DNA of 64,000 nt, taken from positions 992,001 through 1,056,000 of the forward strand of contig NW_024465751.1 of assembly GCF_017591425.1 (NCBI RefSeq). Reading direction: 5' to 3'. Shown here in pieces: positions 55,683 to 64,000 of this stretch. The notes under the pieces are model-generated. The model saw only the letters and a program-made list of their open reading frames with translations, made no database searches and was not told the origin of the DNA. The DNA comes from Ochotona curzoniae. Its lineage: Eukaryota; Chordata; Mammalia; Lagomorpha; Ochotonidae. The position numbers were made by a program, and so were the translations under genes. Each line of letters opens with the position of its first letter. Positions within the stretch are counted from its first letter, which is position 1.

Positions 55683-57694
55683 ATCTCCCCCGAGACACAC
55701 ACAGACTTCCTGGATCAGACATAATGTATTCTTCTCTCATGACAATCATTCTGGGCACAGGCTGTTTGCTAGAGGGCACAGGGCACAGTTTCTTGTAGAA
55801 TCTGTTCATCTTCTGATGGTTGGATGTTCTTTCGTTTGTGGTTTTCACGTGATCAAAGCCCTGCTACACATCGGTCATTCCAGGCATGACAACTCCCTCA
55901 GCAACAGTTTCACTGCCAGCACCAGCTGCCTCTTTTGTTTCTGAGCACCTGCTTCCATGGAGTCCTGAATGCATCAGAAATGAACCCAATCCTCTGTAGG
56001 CTGTAGGACTCCCTCTCCTAGACCCAGCTGAGCACAGATAGTCAATATGGCAGTTGTATTAGAGTTGAGTTTGTGATTCTTCTTCCATTGCTGGAAGTCC
56101 CAGATTCTTTTCTTTTTTCCTACCCTGATCTTCCCCCCGCAGCCCCCCTTCTCAGAGTTCTCATTCCAGGGGAAAGTCCAGTTTGGTGTCTTCCAACTAG
56201 CTGCTGTTCCCTTTGTTCCTTCCTGGACTTTGAAGTGTACAGAGGAGTGACTAAGCCCACACTTCTGAGGAAGTTCCCTTGGGTTCAAATATCTCTTTCC
56301 TAAGGGATAGAATAGCATTATAATAGTTCCTCCTTTACTGGTGTGAAAGCATGCTTTAAAAATAACCACGCCATTGATGAGTCTTCAATAGATTCCCCCT
56401 ATTATTTCTGTGTTTTTGTACTTGGGATGGCCTACCCCTGCCTTTGAGTCACCTCACCTTTCATTTCTGTGGCCCCGTCGAGCTCCCTCCTGCTCTTTCT
56501 CCACAGTTCAGCTAACTGCCTTTTGTTCTTTATTGTCCTAGATCTAACTTGGATCTGCTGCAACCATTTGGGACACCATTCTGGGAGAAAGTGATGAGAT
56601 CTGGAGGCAGCTTGATGCATTTATTAAACAGCCTAGAGCTGTTGAAAATTGAGATAAGCCACTGTGTTCTGTGATCCCAGATTGCTACATGTACTTTTCT
56701 TTGCTAAGAACACTCACCCTAAAGTTTCCCAACATTTCAACAGTCTTCTGATCATCCCTCATGGTATTTTACCTCTGTAATTGCCTTTTCTGCCTATGGT
56801 CCACCTGAAGGTACTTTGAAAAATAGACGAACTCTTTGTGCTTCCATCTCCTTCCAGAAGGAACTGGAAAATGGGACAAGTTGTACTTTCAGCCTTGTGT
56901 TTCAGTGACCTAACTGTCCGTGGGGACACCTACCTGATACCACTGGCAGGTGTCCAGCAAAGGGCAATATATATAAGAAACATCAGGTACAGTGGTAGTC
57001 AGTCCTGGGTTGCAAATGGGAATATCAGAGATAGTGAATGATTTTTTTTTTTAAGGTCAAATAATTAGTAGCCTAGGTAAGAACCAGCCCACTGTAGGAA
57101 CTGCATGAGTGATTCCTGGACGAAGGACGATAGATGATTATGTACTTGGGGCTGGCTAGTGATTTAGCCTTTCAAGGTCTAATGTTCTTGCCTGTTGAAC
57201 TCCTGGTGAGTAACAGCTGCCTGAAAGCACTAGTGTGAGGATCCATCACATTACTCATGTAGGGTTTTGAACAGTGCCAGGAAGCTTGGTAAGAGTGCTC
57301 CACCCTGCCTTGCCCTTTCCTGCGTTCCACGCATGCTGGTCACTTCTCACATCTGCTGTGTCCACACCCGGCCATTTCTTAACATGCCTTGTCAAGTCGT
57401 TGGCTCCTGGGCAAGTCAAAACAGTGCTCACTCTCTACCCCGTAAGCCTTTTCAAGAATCTAGATGCTGTAACCCATCTTTCTTCCCTCAGTTTTCCAGT
57501 GATCTCAGCCATGGATGGTGGTCCCTGCAGAGCACTAATAAAGTCACTTGCAAGTTGACTTTTTACCAGTGCACTTGACATTTCACAGGCGCTGAATGGA
57601 GGAAGCATGCTGCTTTGATGAGTTCAAAAATACCAAGTTTTGTTCTTGTGTCTTGGGAGAGCAAGCCTTTGGAACTTTTATGTCCTCATTTGTA
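55683..57694. other. Unassigned DNA
   Basis: A two-kilobase stretch without a recognised gene. Frames at 55974-56369 (minus, 131 codons) and 57267-57578 (plus, 103 codons) have no recognised domain. About 57300-57500 is C/T-rich and may be decayed L2. Confidence 0.4.
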
Positions 57695-58400
57695 AAAATA
57701 AACATGTGTTAGATTCTTGAGTCAAATTCATTGTCTCACAGTTCTGTAATGTAGATGGCAGAAGTCAGGATATTGTCAGGGTTAGGGCCTTCTGGATGAG
57801 CAGAGGACCAGTGCTGTGCCTTTCCCTTAGCTCCTGTTCATTGCTGCTATCTTAGCCTTCCCTTGGGTAGCGGCAACGGCCATATATTTTTACATGTTCT
57901 TTCTGTGTGCAAATTTCCTTTTTTTAAAAAAAGAATTATTTTTATTGGGAAGGCAGATTAGATTTATGTAGAGAAGATGAGAACATTTTCCATTCAGTGG
58001 TTTACTTTCTAAATAGTTGCAATTGCTGGAGCTGAGCCAGGAGCAGGAGTAGGAGCCAGGAGCTTCTTCCAGGTGTCCCATGAGGATTCAGGGCCCCAAG
58101 GCTTCGGGCCATACTCTACTGCTTTCCCAGGCCATAAGCAGGGAGCTGGATTGGAAGTGGAGCAGTCAGACATGAACCAGTGTCCATATGGGATCCTGAT
58201 GCTTGTAAAGTGAGATTTTAGCCATTGAGCCATTGTGCTGGGTCTGCAAGTTCTCTTTCAAGGGCATTGGATCAGGGCCTACCCATTTATGATGTAACTT
58301 CATTTTAACTGGATTATCTCCATGAAGACTGTATTTCCAAATTTTGTTTAACCTCAGATGGTATGAACTAGGAAAGGAACATCTTTTCATTGGACTCAGC
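57695..58400 (-). mobile_element. Old ERVL/MaLR-type LTR, antisense, split by a SINE
   Basis: Left of the SINE: 'attgtctcacagttctgtaa', 'tgtagatggcagaagtcagg'. Right of it: 'catttatgatgtaacttcat', 'tttaactggattatctccat', 'gaagactgtatttccaaatt'. This is the antisense order of an old LTR family also seen at 61447-61822. Confidence 0.55.
57921..58244 (-). mobile_element. C-SINE inserted in LTR, minus strand
   Basis: A well-preserved antisense copy: 'ttttattgggaaggcagatt', 'caggccataagcagggagct', 'gtccatatgggatcctgatg', ending 'gagccattgtgctgggtc'. A probable imperfect target duplication (TGCAAATTTCCTTTT-like, 57907-57921, and TGCAAGTTCTCTTT, 58245-58258) flanks it. Confidence 0.9.
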
Positions 58401-58434
58401 TGCCATCAAAATGAACATAAGGAATGATAATAAT

Positions 58435-58585
58435 GGTGCCTAATGCTTAGCAATTGTTTACCTGTGCTACTCTGGTTTGGTATACACAGACATTACCTTT
58501 TTAAATTCTTTGTCAAGGTATGTTATCACTTCCAGGAAGCAAAGACTTGGAAGGTTTGCCTAACTTGCCCCAGGTGCTAAACACA
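58435..58585 (-). mobile_element. MIR fragment, antisense
   Basis: 'ggtgcctaatgcttagcaat', 'aaattctttgtcaaggtatg', 'tttgcctaacttgccccagg', 'tgctaaacacagg' follow the antisense MIR, including the 'taacttgcccaagg' core. Confidence 0.65.
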
Positions 58586-59064
58586 GGAAGAGGTGGTGCT
58601 GGCAGGCAAATGTCCAGAGAACGCTGGGTCCTCTGTCTTCTTTCCTGCATCCTTGGGAAATTGCTATCTCCCTCTTACTGTGTGTGACGGGAAGGTGTGG
58701 GTGAGATGTGGAATCTGGCAGCTGACATGCCCCAGGCTCAGCAGCGCCTGAGTCTGCACAGCATCTCCGAGTCCTTCTGCTGCCCTCAGCCTCCATAAGC
58801 CTCCTCTGCATTTTCCTTCAAACACCCATCTGTGGCATGTCGCAAATACAGTGCACCTCCAACAGCCCTATTGATTTCCCCCTTGTAACTGGCTCCCCAG
58901 TTGTAAGCCTCCTGGCCTGAAAAATGGTTCAACCATACTTAAAACTGCTCATGCTACACATCTTACCATTGGCTTTACTCTGCCTTTTTCACATAATCCA
59001 TTTGTTTTCTGCAGAAAGTCCTGTCTGTGTGACCGCAAATAAGCCTTCCTAATTCAACTTAAAG
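58586..59064. other. Unassigned DNA
   Basis: No gene or repeat is recognised. The minus frame at 58560-58811 has no motif. Confidence 0.5.
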
Positions 59065-59362
59065 ACATTTGTTTGTTTGAAAGGCCAAATGACAGGGACA
59101 GTGAAAGGGATTTAGGATACGTTGGCTCACTCCCCTAAACACTGCAATGGTTGAAGTTGAGTCAGGTAAACTGGAACTTCATTTGGGTCTCCGTTTGGAT
59201 GGCAAGGACCCAAGCACGCGGGCTTTGTTCTTTCTCAGGTACACTAACAGGGAGCTGGACTGGAAACAGGCAGCTGGTACTCCAGCTGGCATTCCTATGT
59301 GGGTCGTTGGTGCTGCAATTTGTGACCTAATCCACATCAATGCCAGCGCTCCCACCCAATGA
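59065..59362 (-). mobile_element. Old C-SINE, minus strand
   Basis: 'ttgtttgtttgaaaggccaa', 'ctcccctaaacactgcaatg', 'agggagctggactggaaaca', ending 'caatgccagcgctcccaccc' follow the antisense older C-SINE order. The Gly/Ser-like frames across it are artefacts. Confidence 0.75.
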
Positions 59363-60191
59363 ATTCTTACATTCATTTACCAGAACCTACTCTGCATAGT
59401 TTCCCCTTTCACATAGACAATAGTTCTAACTGATCTCCTTGAGTTTAGTGTTGGTTCTCATCTGCCAGGTGATCTCTTCTGAAAACCATTTACTGCCTTG
59501 CCATAGCATGCAGAAGAAAGTCTGAAAACCCTGCCATGGCTGTTGTGTGAAATTAGAAGTTTCCCCACCAATTTCCAACCCCTGATCTTCCACACTGTTC
59601 TTTTACCTCACTTTGCCACCCTCTGTGTGTCTTGATAATGCTGAGATGGTTTGTGACTTGGTGCTATGTGAGAGTTAATCTTTCTCTGCAAATACCACCT
59701 CCCTGGGTTTTGAGGATTGGGCATGTCTGAGACTTAGAATATTACATGTTACATGGCAGGTGTTACAGAGGTATTTGTTGACATCATGGAGTACAAGAGA
59801 TGAGAGCTCAGCACTGTGTTTTGCACATTTTAGTACATCCTAGTGGACGTATGGTAATGGTTTAAAAAATGAATGACTAGTGTCTGTGCGTGTGTGTGTT
59901 TGTGTGTGTGTTAGACATGGGTTACAGAGTGGGACTCGGCACATGAAGCTGCTTTCTATGGTCCCACTCAGCATTCACACTATAGATAAACACCCCCTCC
60001 CCACTTGCCAAATTTGGCCCTAAAGATGCCTTCTCTAATCTCCTGCTCCATGACTGCTAGGTTGCATGTCTGTGCTAAGCAGAGGAAGGAGAAATCAAAG
60101 GGGGGTTGCCCTGTTTCCTTGGGGAGAGATGGTTCAATCTGGCTAATGCCCCCATTCTTCGCCACAGCTCATGATTCAACCGTCAGCCCGA
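59363..60191. other. Unassigned DNA, part L2-like
   Basis: About 59480-59640 ('ttactgccttgccatagcat', 'ctcactttgccaccctctgt') resembles plus-strand L2 text. A GT run lies at 59885-59913. No gene is seen. Confidence 0.4.
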
Positions 60192-60400
60192 CAGATGGAC
60201 AATGGTCCTGATGAATGAAAGTATCTATGTAAATATGACCATATGAATAGATGCTCAGCTGAACTAAAGGAAGGGAAACAAGATGGGTACAAGGTATTAA
60301 CAGCTGGGAAGATAATTTACTGCATTAATGACTTCTCCGTGCAATCTGCCATCAACAGGACTGAGATTGAGGATTGAATTAATTTTCTTGATCAGTGAAG
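60192..60400 (+). other. Ancient conserved-looking non-coding element, copy B
   Basis: Collinear partner of 52834-53060, same orientation, about 7.36 kb away. Matching blocks are CAGATGGACAAT (60192-60203), TATCTATGTAAATAT (60222-60236), GATGCTCAGCT (60250-60260), GGTATTAACAG (60293-60303), GCATTAATGACTTC (60322-60335) and GGATTGAATTAATTTTCTTG (60371-60390). Between blocks the two copies differ heavily, as expected for an old duplication with some positions held. No open frame is shared. Confidence 0.75.
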
Positions 60401-61260
60401 CTGAATGCAGAGGTGACGCTTGGCACCTGAAGGCTGATAAATCATACAACTCATAAATATCCGGCCCAATAGGAAAATTGCAGGCTGCTTACATCAGATG
60501 CCTTTCCATTGGTGTTCAGGCATCTAGCAGGATTTAAATGGGTTTATTGTTCTCACTTACCATGTTTTTTGTAGGCCTACTGTGCATCACTTTACCAAGT
60601 ACTGAGTCTAAAGACAAATGTGATGCAATCACTCCCCTGTGATTGTCACTGCTAGAAGGGTGTGCAGCAGGGGTACAAAGGGGAAAGGGATTGGTTTTTG
60701 CCATGACTTGGAAATCCTGCTGACTGCCTTGGAGTTTATTAAGAGTCCAGAAAGAAGAGTGAGTCAATATGGACAGTGTGGATGGAAAGCAGTAGGATAA
60801 AGTTTGCAGTGTAGCAGTGGGATTAGGGATTTGGTGAACGTATCAGAGATGGCCCTGAATTGGGTCTGGACATGGATGCAAATGGTCCTTTTGGGCAAAG
60901 GAGGAAACTCTGAACTGCACGTGGAGAATGAATTTAGAGGGGAAAGATGATGAACACCAGCACTGCGGAGGCTAATTAGGTACTGAGAGCTGGAGCGAAG
61001 GCACTAGCCGTTGGACCAGAGTGGAGTAGACTGACTCAAGTAATGTCCAGGGAGAAACACAGAATGGATACTACAAGAAGAGATAGATTTGGGATGAATC
61101 ATGTGACACACATGAGCAAGACAAATCTCTTAGTTACAGCCTCTATGTCCAACACCAAAGAAAGTAACAAGCTTGGGATCCATCTTGCAGCCCCATCATG
61201 GTTATTAAATCCCATTTTTAGTCTTCCCTGAGTCTGAAGTTTTCATTTCTTACTGACATT
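60401..61260. other. Unassigned DNA with a short L2-like piece
   Basis: 'cctactgtgcatcactttac' then 'caagtactgagtctaaagac' (about 60565-60640) resembles antisense L2. The rest is unassigned. Confidence 0.4.
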
Positions 61261-61309
61261 GTGTCTCTGTTCTTTACCCCTTTATCCAAATAACACCTTT
61301 CTTATGATT

Positions 61310-61446
<137 letters not shown>

Positions 61447-61447
<1 letters not shown>

Positions 61448-61822
61448 GTGTTACATTTCTTGGGATGTCACAATAGAAACATTGTAAATCTATGGCTCAA
61501 AGCAGCAAGGTTATTCTCCCACAGCCTGGGGCCAGGGTGTCTGCAGAGCCATGCTCTCTCCCTCTTCAGGGTGCCCAGTGTCTCAGGATGATGCGTGTGT
61601 TCTTTGTTCCATAGATGCATCACTCCAATTGTTTCTTCCACTGTGTATCTAAGTTCAAGTTTCTATCTCCTTCTAAGGATACTTGTTACTGGATTAGAAC
61701 CTACCACAATCCATATGGCTTTATTTTAACTTGATTATACCTGTAAAGTCTATTATTTTTTCCAAATAAGATGATGTTCATGCCTACTGGGGATTAGGAC
61801 TTGAATTCACATCTTTGGATTA
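61447..61822 (-). mobile_element. Old ERVL/MaLR-type LTR, antisense
   Basis: 'tatggctcaaagcagcaagg', 'ttctcccacagcctggggcc', 'agggtgtctgcagagccatg', 'gatgcatcactccaattgtt', 'tttaacttgattatacctgt', 'ccaaataagatgatgttcat', 'ggggattaggacttgaattc' follow the antisense order of an old mammalian LTR. Its end runs into the minisatellite. Confidence 0.6.
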
Positions 61823-61979
61823 CACAGTTCACACTGCCTTGTGTCTGACCTTGGAGTGTGAAGTTCGATCCACACAATCTTGTTTCTCACCTTTGCAATG
61901 TACAGTCCACACCACCTTGTGTTCTACCTGTGGAGTGTGCAGTTCAGTACACACGACCTTGTGTCTGACCTTCACTGTC
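61822..61979 (+). repeat. Degenerate minisatellite, four units of about 40 bp
   Basis: Four units share the core 'cagttcacac...ccttgtgtctgacct...gagtgtg': approximately 61822-61860, 61861-61901, 61902-61939 and 61940-61979. In one plus frame they give VHTALCLTLECE, VRSTQSCFSPLQ, VHTTLCSTCGVC and VHTTLCLTFTV; that frame is not supported as a gene. Confidence 0.8.
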
Positions 61980-62211
61980 ACTGGAACAAGCACACCTGCG
62001 GCTCAATTGCTTCACCTGTCTCCAGCACAATTTTCCCTCCCACTTCCCTCTCTATTGTCTTGCTGAAGGTGTCTTCTAAAATACAAATCTTACACATTAT
62101 TCTTCTGCCTATAACTGTTCAAGACTTCGCAAAATCAACCACCCTATTGAAATAAGCTTATATCTATTGTTATCTGACTCTTGGTAATGTTTCCATATTT
62201 ATTTCCCAAAT
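61980..62211. other. Unassigned DNA
   Basis: Nothing recognised. Confidence 0.5.
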
Positions 62212-62370
62212 TATTTTTGGTTCATTAGAAAAGCAGAGAGGTGGAGATGAGGAGGAGTTGACGGAAGGAGTGATGGAGAGCATGTATCTGTGTATGTAAT
62301 AGAACATGAGATTGACTGACTGCCCAATCCCTTGTTCACTGCCTCAGTGCTTGCAACAGGCAGGATTCTG
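62212..62370 (-). mobile_element. Decayed C-SINE, minus strand
   Basis: 'ttcattagaaaagcagagag', 'gactgcccaatcccttgttc' and 'caacaggcaggattctgtat' suggest the antisense 3' half of an old C-SINE. Confidence 0.4.
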
Positions 62371-62547
62371 TATTCTGAGAAAGATAAAATAAAACATGCC
62401 ATTGATACCAGGCTCTCTGTGTCTTGGATGTTTTCTTCCTGTGGGTTTTTTTTTTCTTCTGTTTTCTTGCTTCATCTTTTTTATTAGTAAAATCAGATCA
62501 TCTGACATACTGTCTCAATCATTAAGGCCATTATGCACAAGGTTCAC
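62371..62547. other. Unassigned DNA
   Basis: Short spacer with a T run at about 62446. Confidence 0.5.
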
Positions 62548-62915
62548 TGTAGGAAAACAATTGATTGGAAGACAATGGGAAGCCGTGCTGGTGTGCAGCC
62601 ATGGCCAGCTGCAGTTCTCCGCGAACCTCTGCAAGCAGTTGATGTGGAAATGCACAGGCCAAGTGCTCCCACTCCTCAAGTTTAGGTAACAGATCAGAGA
62701 GAGATGCCTGCTAGTACATAGTGTTTACTAGTAAGCCCCCCTTGCTTTAACATGCAAATCACATCCTGCCTCTAACTTTCCTGGCTCATGCCTCTGTGAC
62801 CCTCAGTCTTTAAAGTCTGGTGCTGCTAATAAATTTGGCTATTGACCATCAGTCAGCAGTCCGTGTATATGATTATCGACTCCAGGCACCAAGATCACCG
62901 CTGCAGGACAGTGAA
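62548..62915 (+). mobile_element. Possible ERV LTR (uncertain)
   Basis: It starts TGTAGGAAAACA. Near 62828 there is AATAAA within 'ggtgctgctaataaatttgg', preceded by 'gcctctgtgaccctcagtct', and a U5-like tail follows. This resembles an LTR with R-U5 at the right, but I see no convincing target duplication and the 3' end is unclear. It is non-coding. Confidence 0.3.
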
Positions 62916-63130
62916 CAGTATACCACCTTGACAGTCTCACTCTAACTCCAAAACGTAAAACAGGGGTTAGTAGTAGCTAGTTAAGGTCAGTGGTTTTCCT
63001 TGCACTTCTAGCCGCACTTTATCTTGGAAACTGGTTGTGGCTGGATAGAGTTTATGACCTAAAAGCCTGTCGTTTTTGAGCACAGTAAAGATGAAGGCAG
63101 GAAAATATCAGTCTTACAAAGGAAACTGTT
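62916..63130. other. Unassigned DNA
   Basis: Nothing recognised. Confidence 0.5.
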
Positions 63131-63445
63131 GGGCTTGGCGCGAAGGCTTAATTGGCTAAATCCTCTCGCTGCAAGTGCCAGCATCCTATATGGGTGCTGG
63201 TTCATTTCTGCTGCTGCTCCACTTCCTGTCCAGCTCCTTACTTTATGGCCTTGGAAAACATCAGAGGACGGCCGAAGCCTTGGAACCCTGCACCCATGTG
63301 GGAGGCCTGGAAGAAGCTCCTGGCTTTGGATTGGCTCAGTTCCAGGCATCATCTTTTCGGGAGTAAACCGTATGTGAAAGATCCTTCTCTCTGTCTCCTT
63401 CTAAGTCGCATCTACCTTCCCAATAAAAATGCGTAACTTTTAAGA
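63131..63445 (+). mobile_element. C-SINE, plus strand
   Basis: 'gggcttggcgcgaaggctta', 'gcatcctatatgggtgctgg', 'gctccacttcctgtccagct', 'cctggaagaagctcctggct', CT-box 'ccttctctctgtctccttct' and 'cttcccaataaaaatgcgta'. Its head differs from the young type and resembles an intermediate subfamily. Confidence 0.88.
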
Positions 63446-63536
63446 CAAGAATGTGAACTGGTTAATTAGAACACAACATTATTTTCCAAGAATAAATATA
63501 TCTTGGATAACATATATTTTGAATAACATATATTAT
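63446..63536. other. AT-rich spacer
   Basis: AT-rich DNA between two oppositely oriented SINEs. Confidence 0.5.
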
Positions 63537-63863
63537 TTTTATAGATTTATTTTTACTGGGAAGGCAGACTTACTGAGAGAAGGAAAAGTTAGAGCAACAA
63601 AGCTCTTCTTTTTGCTGGTTCACTCCCCAAGTGGCTGCAGTGTTCGGTGCTTAAGCATTCTGAACCCAGGAACCAGGAGCTTCTGTTGGGTCTCCTACAC
63701 AGGTACAGGGTCCCAAAGCTTTGAACCATCTTTTGCTGCTTTTCCAGGCCACAAGCAGGGAGCTGGGTTTGAAGATGGAACATCCTGGACACAAAAAAGT
63801 GCCCATATGGGATCCCCTCATATTCAAGGTGTGGATTTAGTGACTGGGCCATTGTGCCGGGCC
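63537..63863 (-). mobile_element. C-SINE, minus strand
   Basis: Antisense order: 'gatttatttttactgggaag', 'ctggttcactccccaagtgg', 'caggccacaagcagggagct', 'gtgcccatatgggatcccct', ending 'gggccattgtgccgggcccg'. It forms a tail-to-tail pair with the SINE at 63131. Confidence 0.92.
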
Positions 63864-64000
63864 CGAATTATTTTGTTTGATCTCAGTGTAGCACAGCAGC
63901 AGGAAGCTACTTTTTATTAGAAAATTCTTTAACACAGATAAAGGTATATTGACAGAAGGTTCTAAAGGAAGCATTTCAAAATATTTTGTCAGAAAGCGCA
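63864..64000. other. Unassigned DNA at window end
   Basis: Nothing recognised. Confidence 0.5.

Noticed and set aside
63059..63920. Frames of 60-155 codons
   Set aside because: Produced by the paired C-SINEs at 63131 and 63537.

Overview
This is a 64-kb piece of mammalian nuclear DNA with no intact protein-coding gene, rRNA, tRNA gene or CRISPR array that I can support. All long open frames are short and unconserved in look, or lie inside repeats. The window is best read as intron or intergenic DNA. The dominant interspersed repeat is a tRNA-derived SINE of about 320 bp. Its 5' part carries a Pol III B-box-like segment, its body carries 'CTTGTGGCCTGGGAAAGCAG', and its 3' end is CT-rich followed by 'CCAATAAAAA'. 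This is the lagomorph C-SINE, and the well-preserved copies look more like pika (Ochotona) than rabbit. I put lagomorph at about 0.9 and pika at about 0.7. Family names below come from memory of consensus patterns, not from a search.

Layout. 0-8 kb: mostly unassigned DNA with MIR, L2 and C-SINE copies. 8.96-9.41 kb: a solo class-II-like ERV LTR with a 6-bp target duplication. 12.5-15.3 kb: L1 3'-end fragments, an old MaLR-type LTR, a 245-bp polypyrimidine tract and a second LTR piece. 15.7-17.1 kb: a G-quadruplex-grade G tract, a hAT MITE, a mariner MITE and a processed RPL29 pseudogene on the minus strand. 17.5-18.2 kb: a MaLR LTR split by a SINE and carrying a GCC/ACC repeat. 22 kb: another LTR split by a SINE. 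27-28.6 kb: a mariner MITE split by a SINE, two more SINE-related pieces and a second copy of the hAT MITE. 30-41 kb: mostly unassigned, with a strong 16-bp hairpin (33.96 kb) and a perfect DR1 nuclear-receptor motif (34.92 kb). 41.8-46.9 kb: a dense stack of transposons, with mariner MITEs, a decayed mariner transposase fossil, an L1 3' end and nested SINEs. 48.9-49.4 kb: a MaLR LTR. 52.8 and 60.2 kb: two diverged, collinear copies of one roughly 200-bp non-coding element, in the same orientation. 55-64 kb: hAT, MIR, L2, LTR and SINE copies, a compound microsatellite and a small degenerate minisatellite.

There is no operon-like gene cooperation to describe. The most interesting signal is the 52.8/60.2-kb pair. 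Its blocks include CAGATGGACAAT, TATGTAAATAT and GCATTAATGACTTC, at matching spacing. This looks like an ancient dispersed element or duplicated enhancer whose sequence has been held while the DNA around it has drifted.
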